From the NCBI RefSeq assembly GCF_000423585.1, contig NZ_AUIG01000002.1:62001-126000 (forward strand): 64,000 nucleotides of DNA, in the 5' to 3' direction. The translations under genes were made by a program, and so were the position numbers. The stretch comes from Salinimicrobium xinjiangense DSM 19287 (GTDB lineage Bacteria > Bacteroidota > Bacteroidia > Flavobacteriales > Flavobacteriaceae). The notes below the pieces were generated by a model, which saw only the letters and a program-made list of their open reading frames with translations, did not search any database and was not told the DNA's origin. How positions within the stretch are numbered: position 1 is the stretch's first letter; each line of letters starts with the position of its first letter. This document shows, in pieces, positions 53,952-63,169 of the stretch.

Positions 53952-54917
53952 ATGTTAATACGAAACCGAAGACTTAGAACTACAGAAGCCATAAGAAGCC
54001 TGGTGAGGGAAACCAGCATTACTCCCAACGATTTCATTGTACCAATGTTTGTGGTGGAGGGGCAGAATGTAAAGGAGGAAATCACTTCCATGCCCAATTA
54101 TTACAGGTACAGCCTGGATCTTTTAAAGACGGAGGTAAAAGAACTCTGGGACCTGGGGCTGAGATCTGTCTTACTCTTTGTCAAGGTTCCGGATAATCTA
54201 AAAGACAATAAAGGAACTGAAGCTGTCAACTCCGACGGACTCATGCAACGGGCGGTAAAGACAGTAAAAGATGCAGTGCCTGAAATGCTGGTGATGACCG
54301 ATGTTGCCCTTGACCCCTACTCCTCTTACGGTCACGACGGGATCGTTGAAAACGGGCAGATTGTAAACGACGCTACTAAAGAAGTACTGGCAAGAATGTC
54401 GCTTTCTCATGTGCAGGCGGGAGCCGATTTTGTAGCGCCAAGTGATATGATGGACGGCAGGATTAAAGCGATTAGGGAGCTGTTGGAGCAGGAAAGATTT
54501 CATAATTCCGGCATCATGAGCTACAGCGCCAAATACGCTTCAGCTTTTTATGGGCCTTTTAGAGACGCTTTAGATTCGGCACCCGGATTTGGAGACAAGA
54601 AAACTTATCAGATGGATCCGGCGAACCGGGAGGAAGCGGTCAAAGAGACGCTGCAGGATATCGAAGAAGGGGCAGATATCGTGATGGTCAAACCGGGACT
54701 TTGCTATCTTGACATAGTTCGTGACATCAGGAATGTGGTGAATGTTCCGGTGGCGGTTTACCAGGTGAGCGGGGAATATTCCATGCTAAAAGCGGCAGCC
54801 GAAAAAGGCTGGTTGAATCATGATGCGGTAATGCTGGAACAGCTTACGGCCATTAAAAGAGCCGGTGCACATATGATCGCGAGTTATTTTGCGAAAGACG
54901 CTGTTAAACTGCTATAA
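53952..54917 (+). CDS. hemB: Porphobilinogen synthase
   Basis: Condenses two 5-aminolevulinate molecules. 321 residues. The two active-site lysines are K194 in SYSAKYASAFYGPF and K247 in VMVKPGLCYLD. The metal-site loop (TDVALDPYSSYGHDG) has no Cys triad, so this is a magnesium-type rather than zinc-type enzyme. It follows hemF after a 122-base repeat-containing spacer. Confidence 0.96.
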   Translation: MLIRNRRLRTTEAIRSLVRETSITPNDFIVPMFVVEGQNVKEEITSMPNYYRYSLDLLKTEVKELWDLGLRSVLLFVKVPDNLKDNKGTEAVNSDGLMQRAVKTVKDAVPEMLVMTDVALDPYSSYGHDGIVENGQIVNDATKEVLARMSLSHVQAGADFVAPSDMMDGRIKAIRELLEQERFHNSGIMSYSAKYASAFYGPFRDALDSAPGFGDKKTYQMDPANREEAVKETLQDIEEGADIVMVKPGLCYLDIVRDIRNVVNVPVAVYQVSGEYSMLKAAAEKGWLNHDAVMLEQLTAIKRAGAHMIASYFAKDAVKLL

Positions 54918-54958
54918 GCGGTCCACTTTTTGATTACTTTTATTTGCAGCAGCAGCAG

Positions 54959-55294
54959 ATGAAAAACTTCGGAAAATACCTGATCCTGATTCTTGCCTTT
55001 TTCAGTATTGGCAAGGCTTCCGCCTATAGTTTTTCTTCTTCTGAAGTAAAGGAAGAACTGCCTTTATCTTCTGAAGATCTTCGGGCTGCAAACATTTCTC
55101 TTTTTGCTTTCAGAGAAAATCCTTTCCAGGAGATCTCAGACTTTTCAAACAAGACATTTTTCCCGATCTCTTCGGTCGTACCTGTAAAATTTGTGTCAGT
55201 TGCCACTCCTTCTGAAGCGGCAAATCTCGTTTATACCCGGGATCTTAGGAAAAACATCTCTCAACAGCTATTTCCGAAGCATTTTTTCTTGTGA
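54959..55294 (+). CDS. Small exported protein of unknown function
   Basis: 111 residues from the ATG at 54959 (MKNFGKYLILILAFFSIGKASA, a clear signal peptide). The rest is Ser/Phe-rich with no recognised domain. It begins 41 bases after hemB and may be its transcriptional follower. No homologue recognised. Confidence 0.6.
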   Translation: MKNFGKYLILILAFFSIGKASAYSFSSSEVKEELPLSSEDLRAANISLFAFRENPFQEISDFSNKTFFPISSVVPVKFVSVATPSEAANLVYTRDLRKNISQQLFPKHFFL

Positions 55295-55359
55295 AGCTTT
55301 GAATCTGCAGGTTTCTGCACGTTTAGACAATTAAAATTCACAATTAAAAATCATTAGAA

Positions 55360-55836
55360 ATGGATACAGCATCAACCCTTATGGGTTTGGGATTGCTCAT
55401 ATTATTTGTAGCTCCCGTAGGTTACCTGGTTTACACTCAATCTCTCCAGGAGAAAAAAAGAGCAAAGAAAATGGCATTTTTGGCACATCAGCAAGGCTAT
55501 AGCCTGGATGAAACCAAAAATATCAATGGCCTTTCCCTGGGACTGGATAAAACAGCTAAAAAGTTCTTCCTATTACGCACCGGAAGTGGGGCAAAACTAC
55601 AGGTCATCGACCTTGAAGAGGTTTCTAAAATCGATCTCACAAAAACTGATGAAGACGGAATTTCTACTTCCCTCATGGATGAAGTAAGGGAAATCGCCCT
55701 TCAGATGAGAAATGCAGATGGAACAGTAAAGAAAAAAATTGTTTTTTACGCCGAGGAAGAAGATCCGGTTACTCAGAAAACAGAACGATTGGATAATGCC
55801 ATAAAGTGGCAAAAGATCCTTCAGAAGTATTCTTAG
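55360..55836 (+). CDS. Single-pass membrane protein of unknown function
   Basis: 158 residues: an N-terminal membrane helix (about 7-27) followed by a basic stretch and a compact alpha/beta domain (KFFLLRTGSGAKLQVIDLEEV, then KKKIVFYAEEED). No enzyme motif. No family recognised. A terminator follows. Confidence 0.7.
   Translation: MDTASTLMGLGLLILFVAPVGYLVYTQSLQEKKRAKKMAFLAHQQGYSLDETKNINGLSLGLDKTAKKFFLLRTGSGAKLQVIDLEEVSKIDLTKTDEDGISTSLMDEVREIALQMRNADGTVKKKIVFYAEEEDPVTQKTERLDNAIKWQKILQKYS
55468..55480. repeat. AAAATGNCATTTT palindrome in membrane-protein gene
   Basis: Exact copy (centre GGC) inside the coding sequence, which reads KMAFLA here. Confidence 0.7.
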
Positions 55837-55868
55837 TCATAAACTTTTCTTAACGTTATTTTCAACAG

Positions 55869-55898
55869 ACAGGAGCTAAAACTCCTGTTTTGTTTTTT
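55869..55898 (+). terminator. Terminator after membrane-protein gene
   Basis: ACAGGAG (55869-55875) pairs with CTCCTGT (55882-55888), followed by TTTGTTTTTT. Confidence 0.88.
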
Positions 55899-56047
55899 AG
55901 GTGCTTCATCATCCCCTATAGCTGCTGAATTTATTAAGAATTATCTCACTCCCGGTCGGCTGCTGATCCTCTTGACAAAGCCAGTCCCCACCAGGGGTTT
56001 AAGAATGTTTTAGGCTTGCTTTAATACAATTTCACAGCCTCCTCATG

Positions 56048-56055
56048 TACCTTTG
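56048..56055 (+). promoter_or_regulatory. -7 box for the sugar operon
   Basis: TACCTTTG, which should start transcription near 56061 and give a leader of about 104 bases before the SDR gene. No TTG at -33. Confidence 0.5.
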
Positions 56056-56064
56056 AAAATGAAG

Positions 56065-56125
56065 CGGCAGGTTGACTTTGCCGTTTTTTCCGCAGGTTTT
56101 TACCCCCCTACGATTATACCTGCCG
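56065..56125 (+). promoter_or_regulatory. Candidate transcription attenuator in operon leader
   Basis: CGGCA (56065-56069) and TGCCG (56079-56083) form a hairpin followed at once by TTTTTT (56084-56089), a terminator-like unit just after the transcript start. The same first arm, extended as CGGCAGGT (56065-56072), is perfectly complementary to ACCTGCCG (56118-56125), giving an alternative structure that would break the terminator. The effector, if any, is unknown. Confidence 0.45.
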
Positions 56126-56164
56126 AACAAATGTCTGGAAAGACCTTAAAAATTTTCAACTGTA

Positions 56165-56872
56165 ATGAATAAAAGCACTTATTCCAAAATCGCAATTGTC
56201 ACCGGCGGAAGCAGCGGAATAGGGAAAGCAATAGCCGAAAAATTAAACAGCCAAGGAATTAAAGTAATTGTTGCAGATAAAGCAGATGGCGAAAAATTAG
56301 CCGGGGACATTGAAATGAGAAAGTGTGATGTGACCAGCGGCGAGGAGATAGACGAACTTTATTCCTGGGTTACAAAGAATTTTGGACATCCGGAATATCT
56401 CATCCTCAATGCAGGACAGGGAATTCAGGAGAAACTTACAGAAGGGGATCCGGAAAAATGGAAAAAAGTGCTGGACATAAATATCATGGGTGCATTGAGA
56501 TGCATCAGGGCCTTTACTCCGCACATGATTGAAAATAAAAGAGGAAACGTAGTTTTCATTTCATCTGTTTCAGCAAACCAGCCACACCCTTATGGCGGAA
56601 TTTATGCCGCTTCAAAGACGGCGCTTGAAGTCATTGCTGAAACATTAAGACTGGAAACAATTCCGTACATCAATGTAACTGTCGTAAGTCCCGGAATAGT
56701 GGATACCGCATTTTATAAGCACCAGATCTCCGGTGACAATTCCGTAGAAAAAATGGGGATGGGCGCTATAACTTCCGAAGAGATTGCAGAAGATGTGTGG
56801 TATGCTTTAAACAAGAAAAAAGGAACAAGTATAAATAAAATCATAACAAGACCAACATTACAGGATTTCTAA
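56165..56872 (+). CDS. Short-chain dehydrogenase/reductase
   Basis: 235-residue classical SDR: TGGSSGIGKAIA at the N terminus for NAD(P), NAG in the fourth strand, and the catalytic Ser with YAASK further on. Substrate unknown. First gene of a plus-strand operon with gaps of 19, 10, -4, 1, -11 and -4 bases. It may oxidise or reduce a sugar or polyol made by the operon. Confidence 0.9.
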   Translation: MNKSTYSKIAIVTGGSSGIGKAIAEKLNSQGIKVIVADKADGEKLAGDIEMRKCDVTSGEEIDELYSWVTKNFGHPEYLILNAGQGIQEKLTEGDPEKWKKVLDINIMGALRCIRAFTPHMIENKRGNVVFISSVSANQPHPYGGIYAASKTALEVIAETLRLETIPYINVTVVSPGIVDTAFYKHQISGDNSVEKMGMGAITSEEIAEDVWYALNKKKGTSINKIITRPTLQDF

Positions 56873-56891
56873 CCAACCAAAATGTAGATCG

Positions 56892-58010
56892 ATGCAGAAA
56901 AAAGTCTTAATAACCGGAGGGGCCGGGTTTATAGGGTCCCATCTCGCAGATGAACTTTTAAATAAAGGATATAAAGTCCGTGCTCTTGATAACCTTTCAG
57001 AGCAGGTACATGGAGAAAATGCTACCCGTCCCGAATATCTTCATCAGGATGTTGAACTTCAAATAGGAGACGTAAGGGATAAGGCAGCAGTGGAAAAGGC
57101 TCTTGAAGGTGTTGACGCTGTGATACATCTTGCCGCCATGGTTGGTGTTGGACAAAGTATGTATCAAATCAAAGACTACACAGATGTAAATAACGTGGGT
57201 ACTGCAGTGCTCATGGAAGCTTTAATGGATAAGCCTGTTGAAAAACTGGTAACCGCATCGAGTATGAGCATCTATGGAGAAGGTCTTTACCTGGATGAAA
57301 AGGGAGAAAAGAGAATGGATTGTGAAAGAAAACTTTCCGATCTCAAAAAGGGTCAATGGGAGATGTATGACAGCAATGGAAAAGAGCTGGAGCCTGTCCC
57401 TACACCTGAATCTAAAAATCCGAATCTTTCTTCGGTATATGCACTTTCTAAATATGATCAGGAAAGATTAAGTCTTATCACCGGAAAGGCTTATAATTTT
57501 CCGGCAACTGCATTGAGGTTCTTTAATGTTTACGGAACCCGTCAGGCACTCTCCAATCCCTACACCGGAGTGCTTGCCATATTTGCCTCAAGGCTGCTGA
57601 ATAATAATCCGCCTATGATCTTCGAGGACGGAAAACAGAAACGGGATTTTATTCATGTCAAAGATGTGGCCCGTGCTATTCGCTTAGCCATGGAAAAACC
57701 TGAAGCCGATGGGGAAGTATTCAACGTGGGTAGCGGAAACAAATACACCATACTGGAGATAGCCGATAAACTTGCAGGAGTGATGGGCAAGGATAATTTA
57801 AAGGCAGAAGTCACCGGAAAATACCGTGTTGGAGATATAAGACATTGTTTTGCCGACACTACAAAAACAGAAAAGCTACTCGGATTTAAACCTGAAGTTA
57901 AATTCGAAGATGGCTTGTATGAACTGGCAGAATGGCTTAAGACACAGATTGCTACCGATAATGTGAGTAAAGCCAGCAGTGAACTTTCATCCAGAGGTCT
58001 AACCGTATAA
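56892..58010 (+). CDS. NAD-dependent sugar epimerase/dehydratase
   Basis: 372-residue extended SDR acting on nucleotide sugars. ITGGAGFIGSHLADELL binds NAD; VTASSMSIYGEG and YALSKYDQE give the Ser/Tyr/Lys set; RDFIHVKDVARA is a further family motif. It resembles UDP-glucose 4-epimerase-like enzymes, but has an insert of about 35 residues between the Ser and Tyr motifs. Exact reaction not readable. Confidence 0.88.
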   Translation: MQKKVLITGGAGFIGSHLADELLNKGYKVRALDNLSEQVHGENATRPEYLHQDVELQIGDVRDKAAVEKALEGVDAVIHLAAMVGVGQSMYQIKDYTDVNNVGTAVLMEALMDKPVEKLVTASSMSIYGEGLYLDEKGEKRMDCERKLSDLKKGQWEMYDSNGKELEPVPTPESKNPNLSSVYALSKYDQERLSLITGKAYNFPATALRFFNVYGTRQALSNPYTGVLAIFASRLLNNNPPMIFEDGKQKRDFIHVKDVARAIRLAMEKPEADGEVFNVGSGNKYTILEIADKLAGVMGKDNLKAEVTGKYRVGDIRHCFADTTKTEKLLGFKPEVKFEDGLYELAEWLKTQIATDNVSKASSELSSRGLTV

Positions 58011-58020
58011 AAGAACAGCT

Positions 58021-60051
58021 ATGAACGAAATGAAAAAGATAAACGAATCGTCACCGGCTCTTGGAATTCTTGAATGGTTTAGGCCCGGCGAATACGAACA
58101 GGTTAAGCAGGCAATAGAGGATTTTAAAAGGCTTGGGATCAAACACCTTCGTACCGGGATCTCCTGGGCAGACTGGTACGTAGAAGGAACTCCCGAATGG
58201 TATGACTGGTTGTTTGCAGAACTGGATCCACATGTGGAAATACTACCCTGTTTCCTTTACACACCACCTTCTATCGGAGAAATGGCCAAAACCTCTGCCC
58301 CTCCAAAAGACCTGAAAGCATATGCCGATTTCATTGATGAAATGATCACCCGTTACGGACAATATTTCGACTGGATTGAGCTGTGGAATGAACCCAACAA
58401 TAAAGTCGAGTACGATTTCACACTGGATTATTCCTGGAATAAATTTTCTACAATGATAGGAATGGCCGCACATTGGGCTCAAAAAAGGGGGAAAAAGACC
58501 CTGCTTGGGGGGATGAGTCCCATAGATCCCAACTGGCTGCAAATGATGGCTGAACAAAAAGTGCTGGATTACATAGACGCAGTAGGAATTCACGGTTTTC
58601 CTCATGTATTTGACCAACAATGGAAAGGTTGGGAAGTCAATATTAAGAGCGTACGGGAAATCCTGGAGAAAAATGGATATAAGCAGGAAATATGGATATC
58701 GGAAGTCGGTTTCTCCACCTGGCAAAATGATGAAGTTAAACAATACCAGGAATTTAAAAATGTACTCAATGCCAATGCTGCCCGTATCTACTGGTATTCC
58801 CTTAAAGATCTTGATCCAAAGAATTCCACCGTAGGAGGCTTTCACCTCGATGAGCGGGAATATCATTTCGGACTGAAGAAGACCGATGGCACGAAAAAAT
58901 TGCTTTATAAGCTGCTGGAAAAAGACGGTGTTGAGAAGATCCACCAGCAGCATTATATCAATAAGCAGTATAAAATCGATGAGAAGGAAAAATACACGCT
59001 CATCACCGGCGGCGCCGGATTCATTGGTACTAACCTCGCATCCCGTTTTCTTTCGGAAGGAAAACGCGTGATGATCTACGACAGTCTTTTTCGCGACGGA
59101 GTGGAAGAGAATCTTCAGTGGCTGCAAAAAGAGTACGGTGATAAGCTGCTCATACAGATCTCTGATATCAACGAGACCAGAATCCTGCAGCAATGCGTGA
59201 ACAATGCTTCGGAAGTTTTCCATTTGTGTGCCCAGGTTGCTGTTACTTCTTCGGTAACGAACCCGATTCATGATTTTAACGTGAACCTCAGCGGAACTTT
59301 TCATCTTTTGGAGGCTATCCGGAAGAGTAAACATCAGCCGCCTTTGATCTTCACCTCGACCAACAAAGTCTACGGAAATCTTCAGGATGTAAAAATGGAA
59401 GAGACTGAAACCAGGTATTATCCCGCAGATGCGAAGATGAAGAAATACGGGATTAATGAAAAGATCCCGCTGGACTTCCACAGTCCCTACGGCTGTTCTA
59501 AAGGAGCGGCAGACCAGTACATACTTGATTATTCAAGAACCTACGGACTAAAAACAGTTGTCTTTAGAATGAGCTGTATTTACGGTCCACATCAGTTTGG
59601 TACCGAAGATCAGGGTTGGGTTGCCCATTTCCTTATCAGTGCTCTGGAAGACAAGCCGGTAACCATCTACGGAAACGGAAAACAGGTAAGAGACATTCTC
59701 TTTGTAGAAGATCTTATAGACGCTTTTATGCTGGCGCACAAAAATATGGATAAGCTTGCCGGTGAAGTATTCAACATAGGTGGAGGAACAGAAAACACCG
59801 TGAGTCTGCTGGAAATTCTGAACATCATAAGAGAAAAGGCCGGAAAAGAAATGGACATTAGTTTCGAAGACTGGCGCACCGGGGATCAGTTCTATTATGT
59901 CTCCAATACCGACAAATTCAAGGAAGCCACGGGATGGAAGCCAAAATATAATATTGAAGAAGGAGTTGAAAACCTGCTGAGATGGCTTTGCGAAAACCGA
60001 AGCATTGAACTTCCCGAAAATCTAACTCCGAAAAAACAGATCGCCATATGA
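58021..60051 (+). CDS. Fusion: cytoplasmic clan-A glycosidase + CDP-paratose-2-epimerase-like domain
   Basis: 676 residues in two parts. Residues about 10-310 form a TIM barrel like GH39/GH5 glycosidases, with acid/base Glu124 in ELWNEPNN and nucleophile Glu228 in WISEVGFST. Residues about 324-660 form an extended SDR: TGGAGFIGTN (G330-G336), Y490-GCS-K494, and IYDSLFRDGVEENLQWL, the pattern of CDP-paratose/tyvelose 2-epimerases. No signal peptide, so both act in the cytoplasm. The reading frame is unbroken across the join. Perhaps the glycosidase trims a product or intermediate whose sugar the epimerase supplies (inference). Confidence 0.88.
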   Translation: MNEMKKINESSPALGILEWFRPGEYEQVKQAIEDFKRLGIKHLRTGISWADWYVEGTPEWYDWLFAELDPHVEILPCFLYTPPSIGEMAKTSAPPKDLKAYADFIDEMITRYGQYFDWIELWNEPNNKVEYDFTLDYSWNKFSTMIGMAAHWAQKRGKKTLLGGMSPIDPNWLQMMAEQKVLDYIDAVGIHGFPHVFDQQWKGWEVNIKSVREILEKNGYKQEIWISEVGFSTWQNDEVKQYQEFKNVLNANAARIYWYSLKDLDPKNSTVGGFHLDEREYHFGLKKTDGTKKLLYKLLEKDGVEKIHQQHYINKQYKIDEKEKYTLITGGAGFIGTNLASRFLSEGKRVMIYDSLFRDGVEENLQWLQKEYGDKLLIQISDINETRILQQCVNNASEVFHLCAQVAVTSSVTNPIHDFNVNLSGTFHLLEAIRKSKHQPPLIFTSTNKVYGNLQDVKMEETETRYYPADAKMKKYGINEKIPLDFHSPYGCSKGAADQYILDYSRTYGLKTVVFRMSCIYGPHQFGTEDQGWVAHFLISALEDKPVTIYGNGKQVRDILFVEDLIDAFMLAHKNMDKLAGEVFNIGGGTENTVSLLEILNIIREKAGKEMDISFEDWRTGDQFYYVSNTDKFKEATGWKPKYNIEEGVENLLRWLCENRSIELPENLTPKKQIAI

Positions 60052-61058
60052 GATCAGCCGAAACGATGCAGGAGAAATCTCCTGTTTCAGAAGAAACTAC
60101 TGTAAGAAGAGCAGCAGTACTAGAAGCCCCTCAAAAAGTTAGCATAAAAGAGTTCGAACTTCCTGAACCCGGAGAAGGTGAAGTGCGTATAAAATTGGAA
60201 GGCAGCGGAGTTTGTGCCTCAAATATTCCGGTGTGGGAAGGACGTGACTGGTTCGATTATCCCGTTACTCCGGGAGAACCGGGGCATGAAGGCTGGGGAA
60301 CTATAGATGCCGTTGGCGCCGGAGTGAAAGATCTAAAAGAAGGAGATCGCGTTACGGCATTAACTTATAAGGCTTACGCCACTCACGATATTGCAAAAGA
60401 AGATACTGTAGTGAAATTACCAGAAAGTCTCTCCGGAAAAGCTTTTCCGGGAGAACCTTTGGGATGTGCGATGAACATTTTCAATCGCAGTGATATCCAA
60501 AAAGGCCAAAAAGTAGCCATAGTTGGCAGCGGATTTTTAGGATCCCTGCTGGTACAACTGGTAAAGTCAGCCGGGGCCGAGGTCATCGCTGTTTCCAGAA
60601 GACAATTTTCCCTCGACACTGCTAAAGAAGCAGGCGCAGATCACCTGGTTCAAATGGATGATCATTACAAGATCATTGAAGAAGTAAAAGAATTGACAGG
60701 CGGGAACTTCTGCGAAAGGGTGATAGAATGTACAGGAAAAGAATGGCCATTGAATTTGTCAATAGAACTAACAGGAACGAGAGGAAAATTGATCGTCGCA
60801 GGCTTCCATCAGGACGGCATGCGCAGCCTCAATGTACAGATGTTGAATTGGAGAGGAATTGACATGATAAGTGCCCATGAAAGGGATCCACAGCAGTACA
60901 TAAAAGGTATAAAAACAGCTATAGATGCAGTGGAGCAGGGAAAAATGGACCCTTTCCCCCTATTTACCCATAAATTTAGCCTTGAAGAAATGGGGCAAGC
61001 CTATGAACATCTCACGGAACGACCCGACGGATTCATTAAAGCATTAATTATTAATTAA
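60048..61058 (+). CDS. MDR-type alcohol/sugar dehydrogenase
   Basis: 336-residue medium-chain dehydrogenase: GroES-like domain with SGVCASN and GEPGHEGWG (catalytic-zinc Cys and His-Glu), then a Rossmann domain with VGSGFLGSLL. The four-Cys structural zinc loop of classical alcohol dehydrogenases is absent. Overlaps the fusion gene by ATGA. Likely oxidises or reduces a sugar or inositol-like compound. Confidence 0.88.
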   Translation: MRSAETMQEKSPVSEETTVRRAAVLEAPQKVSIKEFELPEPGEGEVRIKLEGSGVCASNIPVWEGRDWFDYPVTPGEPGHEGWGTIDAVGAGVKDLKEGDRVTALTYKAYATHDIAKEDTVVKLPESLSGKAFPGEPLGCAMNIFNRSDIQKGQKVAIVGSGFLGSLLVQLVKSAGAEVIAVSRRQFSLDTAKEAGADHLVQMDDHYKIIEEVKELTGGNFCERVIECTGKEWPLNLSIELTGTRGKLIVAGFHQDGMRSLNVQMLNWRGIDMISAHERDPQQYIKGIKTAIDAVEQGKMDPFPLFTHKFSLEEMGQAYEHLTERPDGFIKALIIN

Positions 61059-61059
61059 A

Positions 61060-62073
61060 ATGATCGCAACTCAACCCACAAATAAAGAATTATCCCTGGG
61101 CTTCCTGGGCGTAGGCTGGATAGGTCGTAATCGCATGGAGGCCATCCTCGATCATACCAATGCTAAAGTCACGGCAATCGCAGAACCAAATTCCGAAAAT
61201 TCTGATGCCGCTTTAAAGAGCGCCAAAAATGCCATTTTAAAGACCTCTGCGGAAGAACTTTTTTCTGAAGAAGATCTTGACGGAATTGTCATCGCAACCC
61301 CTAGTGCCATGCATGCCGAACAAAGTATGCAGGCCCTGAAAAGCGGAAAAGCAGTGTTCTGCCAGAAACCTTTAGGCCGCACTGCCGAAGAAGTGAAACA
61401 GGTTGTGGAAGCTTCCCGGGAAGCAGATAAATTACTCGCTGTCGACCTCTCCTATCGCTACACTAAGGCATTTAAAGCTGTCTACGATACCATCCAAAAA
61501 GGGGAAATTGGGGATGTGTTTGCCGTGGACCTTAAATTCCATAACGCCTACGGGCCCGATAAGGAATGGTTCTACGACATCAAACGCTCCGGCGGAGGTT
61601 GTGTAATGGATTTGGGAATCCACCTGGTTGATCTGGCGCTATGGAGCCTGGATTTCCCCGAAATTTCAGACGTACGGAGTCAGCTTTACCACAAAGGCCA
61701 GAAATTAACCTCTTTTGAGGAACACGTAGAGGATTTTGCGAGTGTTTCTATAACTTCAGAAAAGGAGCAGGTGATCAACTTAGAGTGTTCGTGGCATGTT
61801 TCCGCAGGAAAAGACGCTATCATAGAAGCTACTTTCTACGGTACAAAAGGAGGGGCATCTTTTAGGAATATCAACGGCTCTTTCTACGATTTCAATGCAG
61901 AAAAATATCAAGGTACCCAGACAGAAACCCTTGTCACTCCTCCGGATGAGTGGAGCGGACGCGCCGGCGTGGTTTGGGTGGAAAATATGATCAAAAACAA
62001 CCGGTTCGACGAAAAATCGGCCACAGAATTCATAAAAACAGCAAAAGTAATTGACCGCATCTATGGAAGATAA
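61060..62073 (+). CDS. Gfo/Idh/MocA family oxidoreductase
   Basis: 337 residues. N-terminal Rossmann fold (LGVGWIGRNRMEAI), then CQKPLGRTAEEV where the conserved Lys of the EKP motif is kept but Glu is Gln, and GGGCVMDLGIHLVDLALW in the substrate domain. Acts on sugars, inositols or nucleotide sugars. One base after the MDR gene, suggesting consecutive redox steps. Confidence 0.92.
   Translation: MIATQPTNKELSLGFLGVGWIGRNRMEAILDHTNAKVTAIAEPNSENSDAALKSAKNAILKTSAEELFSEEDLDGIVIATPSAMHAEQSMQALKSGKAVFCQKPLGRTAEEVKQVVEASREADKLLAVDLSYRYTKAFKAVYDTIQKGEIGDVFAVDLKFHNAYGPDKEWFYDIKRSGGGCVMDLGIHLVDLALWSLDFPEISDVRSQLYHKGQKLTSFEEHVEDFASVSITSEKEQVINLECSWHVSAGKDAIIEATFYGTKGGASFRNINGSFYDFNAEKYQGTQTETLVTPPDEWSGRAGVVWVENMIKNNRFDEKSATEFIKTAKVIDRIYGR
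61226..61238. repeat. AAAATGNCATTTT palindrome in Gfo/Idh gene
   Basis: Exact copy (centre GCC); the coding strand reads KNAIL. Confidence 0.7.
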
Positions 62074-63169
62074 GAAGATGAAAGTTTTGATGACTACCGA
62101 TACGGTAGGCGGAGTTTGGGTATATTCCCTGGAGCTCTGCAGGGCGCTGGAGCAGTATGACGTACAGGTGCATTTAGTAGCAATGGGAGGCTGGCCTTCC
62201 CCTGCCCAACAGGTGGAAGCCGAAAAGATCCCGAATGTTACATTTTACAAGAGCGATTATAAGCTGGAGTGGATGAAAGATCCCTGGGAAGATGTGGAGC
62301 AATCCCGTAAATGGATAAACTGCATTTACACTACGGTGCAGCCAGATGTGGTGCACCTCAACAACTACGCGCATGTAGAGGAAGAATGGACCGCTCCGGT
62401 GGTCACTGTTTTTCATTCCTGCGTGCAAACCTGGTGGCAGGCCGTGAAAGGAAAAGCCGCCCCAGAGGAGTGGGATCAATATACAAGAATTGTGAAGGAA
62501 TCGCTGCAGGCCTCAGATATTGTAGTGGGACCCACGCAGGCAATCCTTGACAAAGCTGCAAAAGCCCATCATTTCACTTCGGAAATAAAAGTGATCCACA
62601 ACGGCAGAAGTATCAAAACTTCGGAAGCAAAGCCGAAAGAAGAATTTATCCTGTGTATGGGCAGGATGTGGGACGAAGCAAAGAACTTTCCTCTGCTGTC
62701 TAACATAGCTGAAAGGCTTCCATGGCCTGTTTACGTGGCAGGCGAATCTGTTAATCCGGACACCGGAAAGGAGTGCAGTCTCAAAAATGTGAAATTCCTG
62801 GGAAGATTATCTCCGGCAGAAGTACAGGACTGGATGCAGCGGGCGAGCATTTTCGTGAGCCCCACCCGTTATGAGCCTTTCGGACTCGCCATTTTAGAGG
62901 CCGCAGCAAACGGCTGTGCCCTGGTGCTGAGTGATCTGGAAACGCTTCAGGAATTATGGCAGGATGTTGCCCTATTCTTCAATCCCGAAGATGAAGCTGA
63001 AGCTGAAAAAACAGTGACCAGACTAATTGAAAATCCTGAATTCCTTAAGGAGCTTTCAGAAAAGGCCAGAGAAAGAGCCGGAAAATTTTCCGCAGAAAAA
63101 ATGGGAGCCGCATATCACCGGCTGTACCATGAAATAATGGAAAAAGAACAAAAATTGATGAGTATATGA
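62063..63169 (+). CDS. GT4 family glycosyltransferase
   Basis: GT-B fold retaining glycosyltransferase. TTDTVGGVWVYSLEL is the N-terminal Gly-rich loop, and SPTRYEPFGLAILEAA has the EX7E motif for the nucleotide sugar. Start taken at 62063 (11-base overlap with the previous gene); the ATG at 62078 (MKVLMTTD) is also good. Transfers one sugar to an unknown acceptor. Confidence 0.9.
   Translation: MEDKKMKVLMTTDTVGGVWVYSLELCRALEQYDVQVHLVAMGGWPSPAQQVEAEKIPNVTFYKSDYKLEWMKDPWEDVEQSRKWINCIYTTVQPDVVHLNNYAHVEEEWTAPVVTVFHSCVQTWWQAVKGKAAPEEWDQYTRIVKESLQASDIVVGPTQAILDKAAKAHHFTSEIKVIHNGRSIKTSEAKPKEEFILCMGRMWDEAKNFPLLSNIAERLPWPVYVAGESVNPDTGKECSLKNVKFLGRLSPAEVQDWMQRASIFVSPTRYEPFGLAILEAAANGCALVLSDLETLQELWQDVALFFNPEDEAEAEKTVTRLIENPEFLKELSEKARERAGKFSAEKMGAAYHRLYHEIMEKEQKLMSI

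Noticed and set aside
58243-59481. Long open frame of 412 codons on the minus strand
   Set aside because: It lies entirely opposite the glycosidase-epimerase gene, has no recognisable domain and shows the composition of an antisense shadow.
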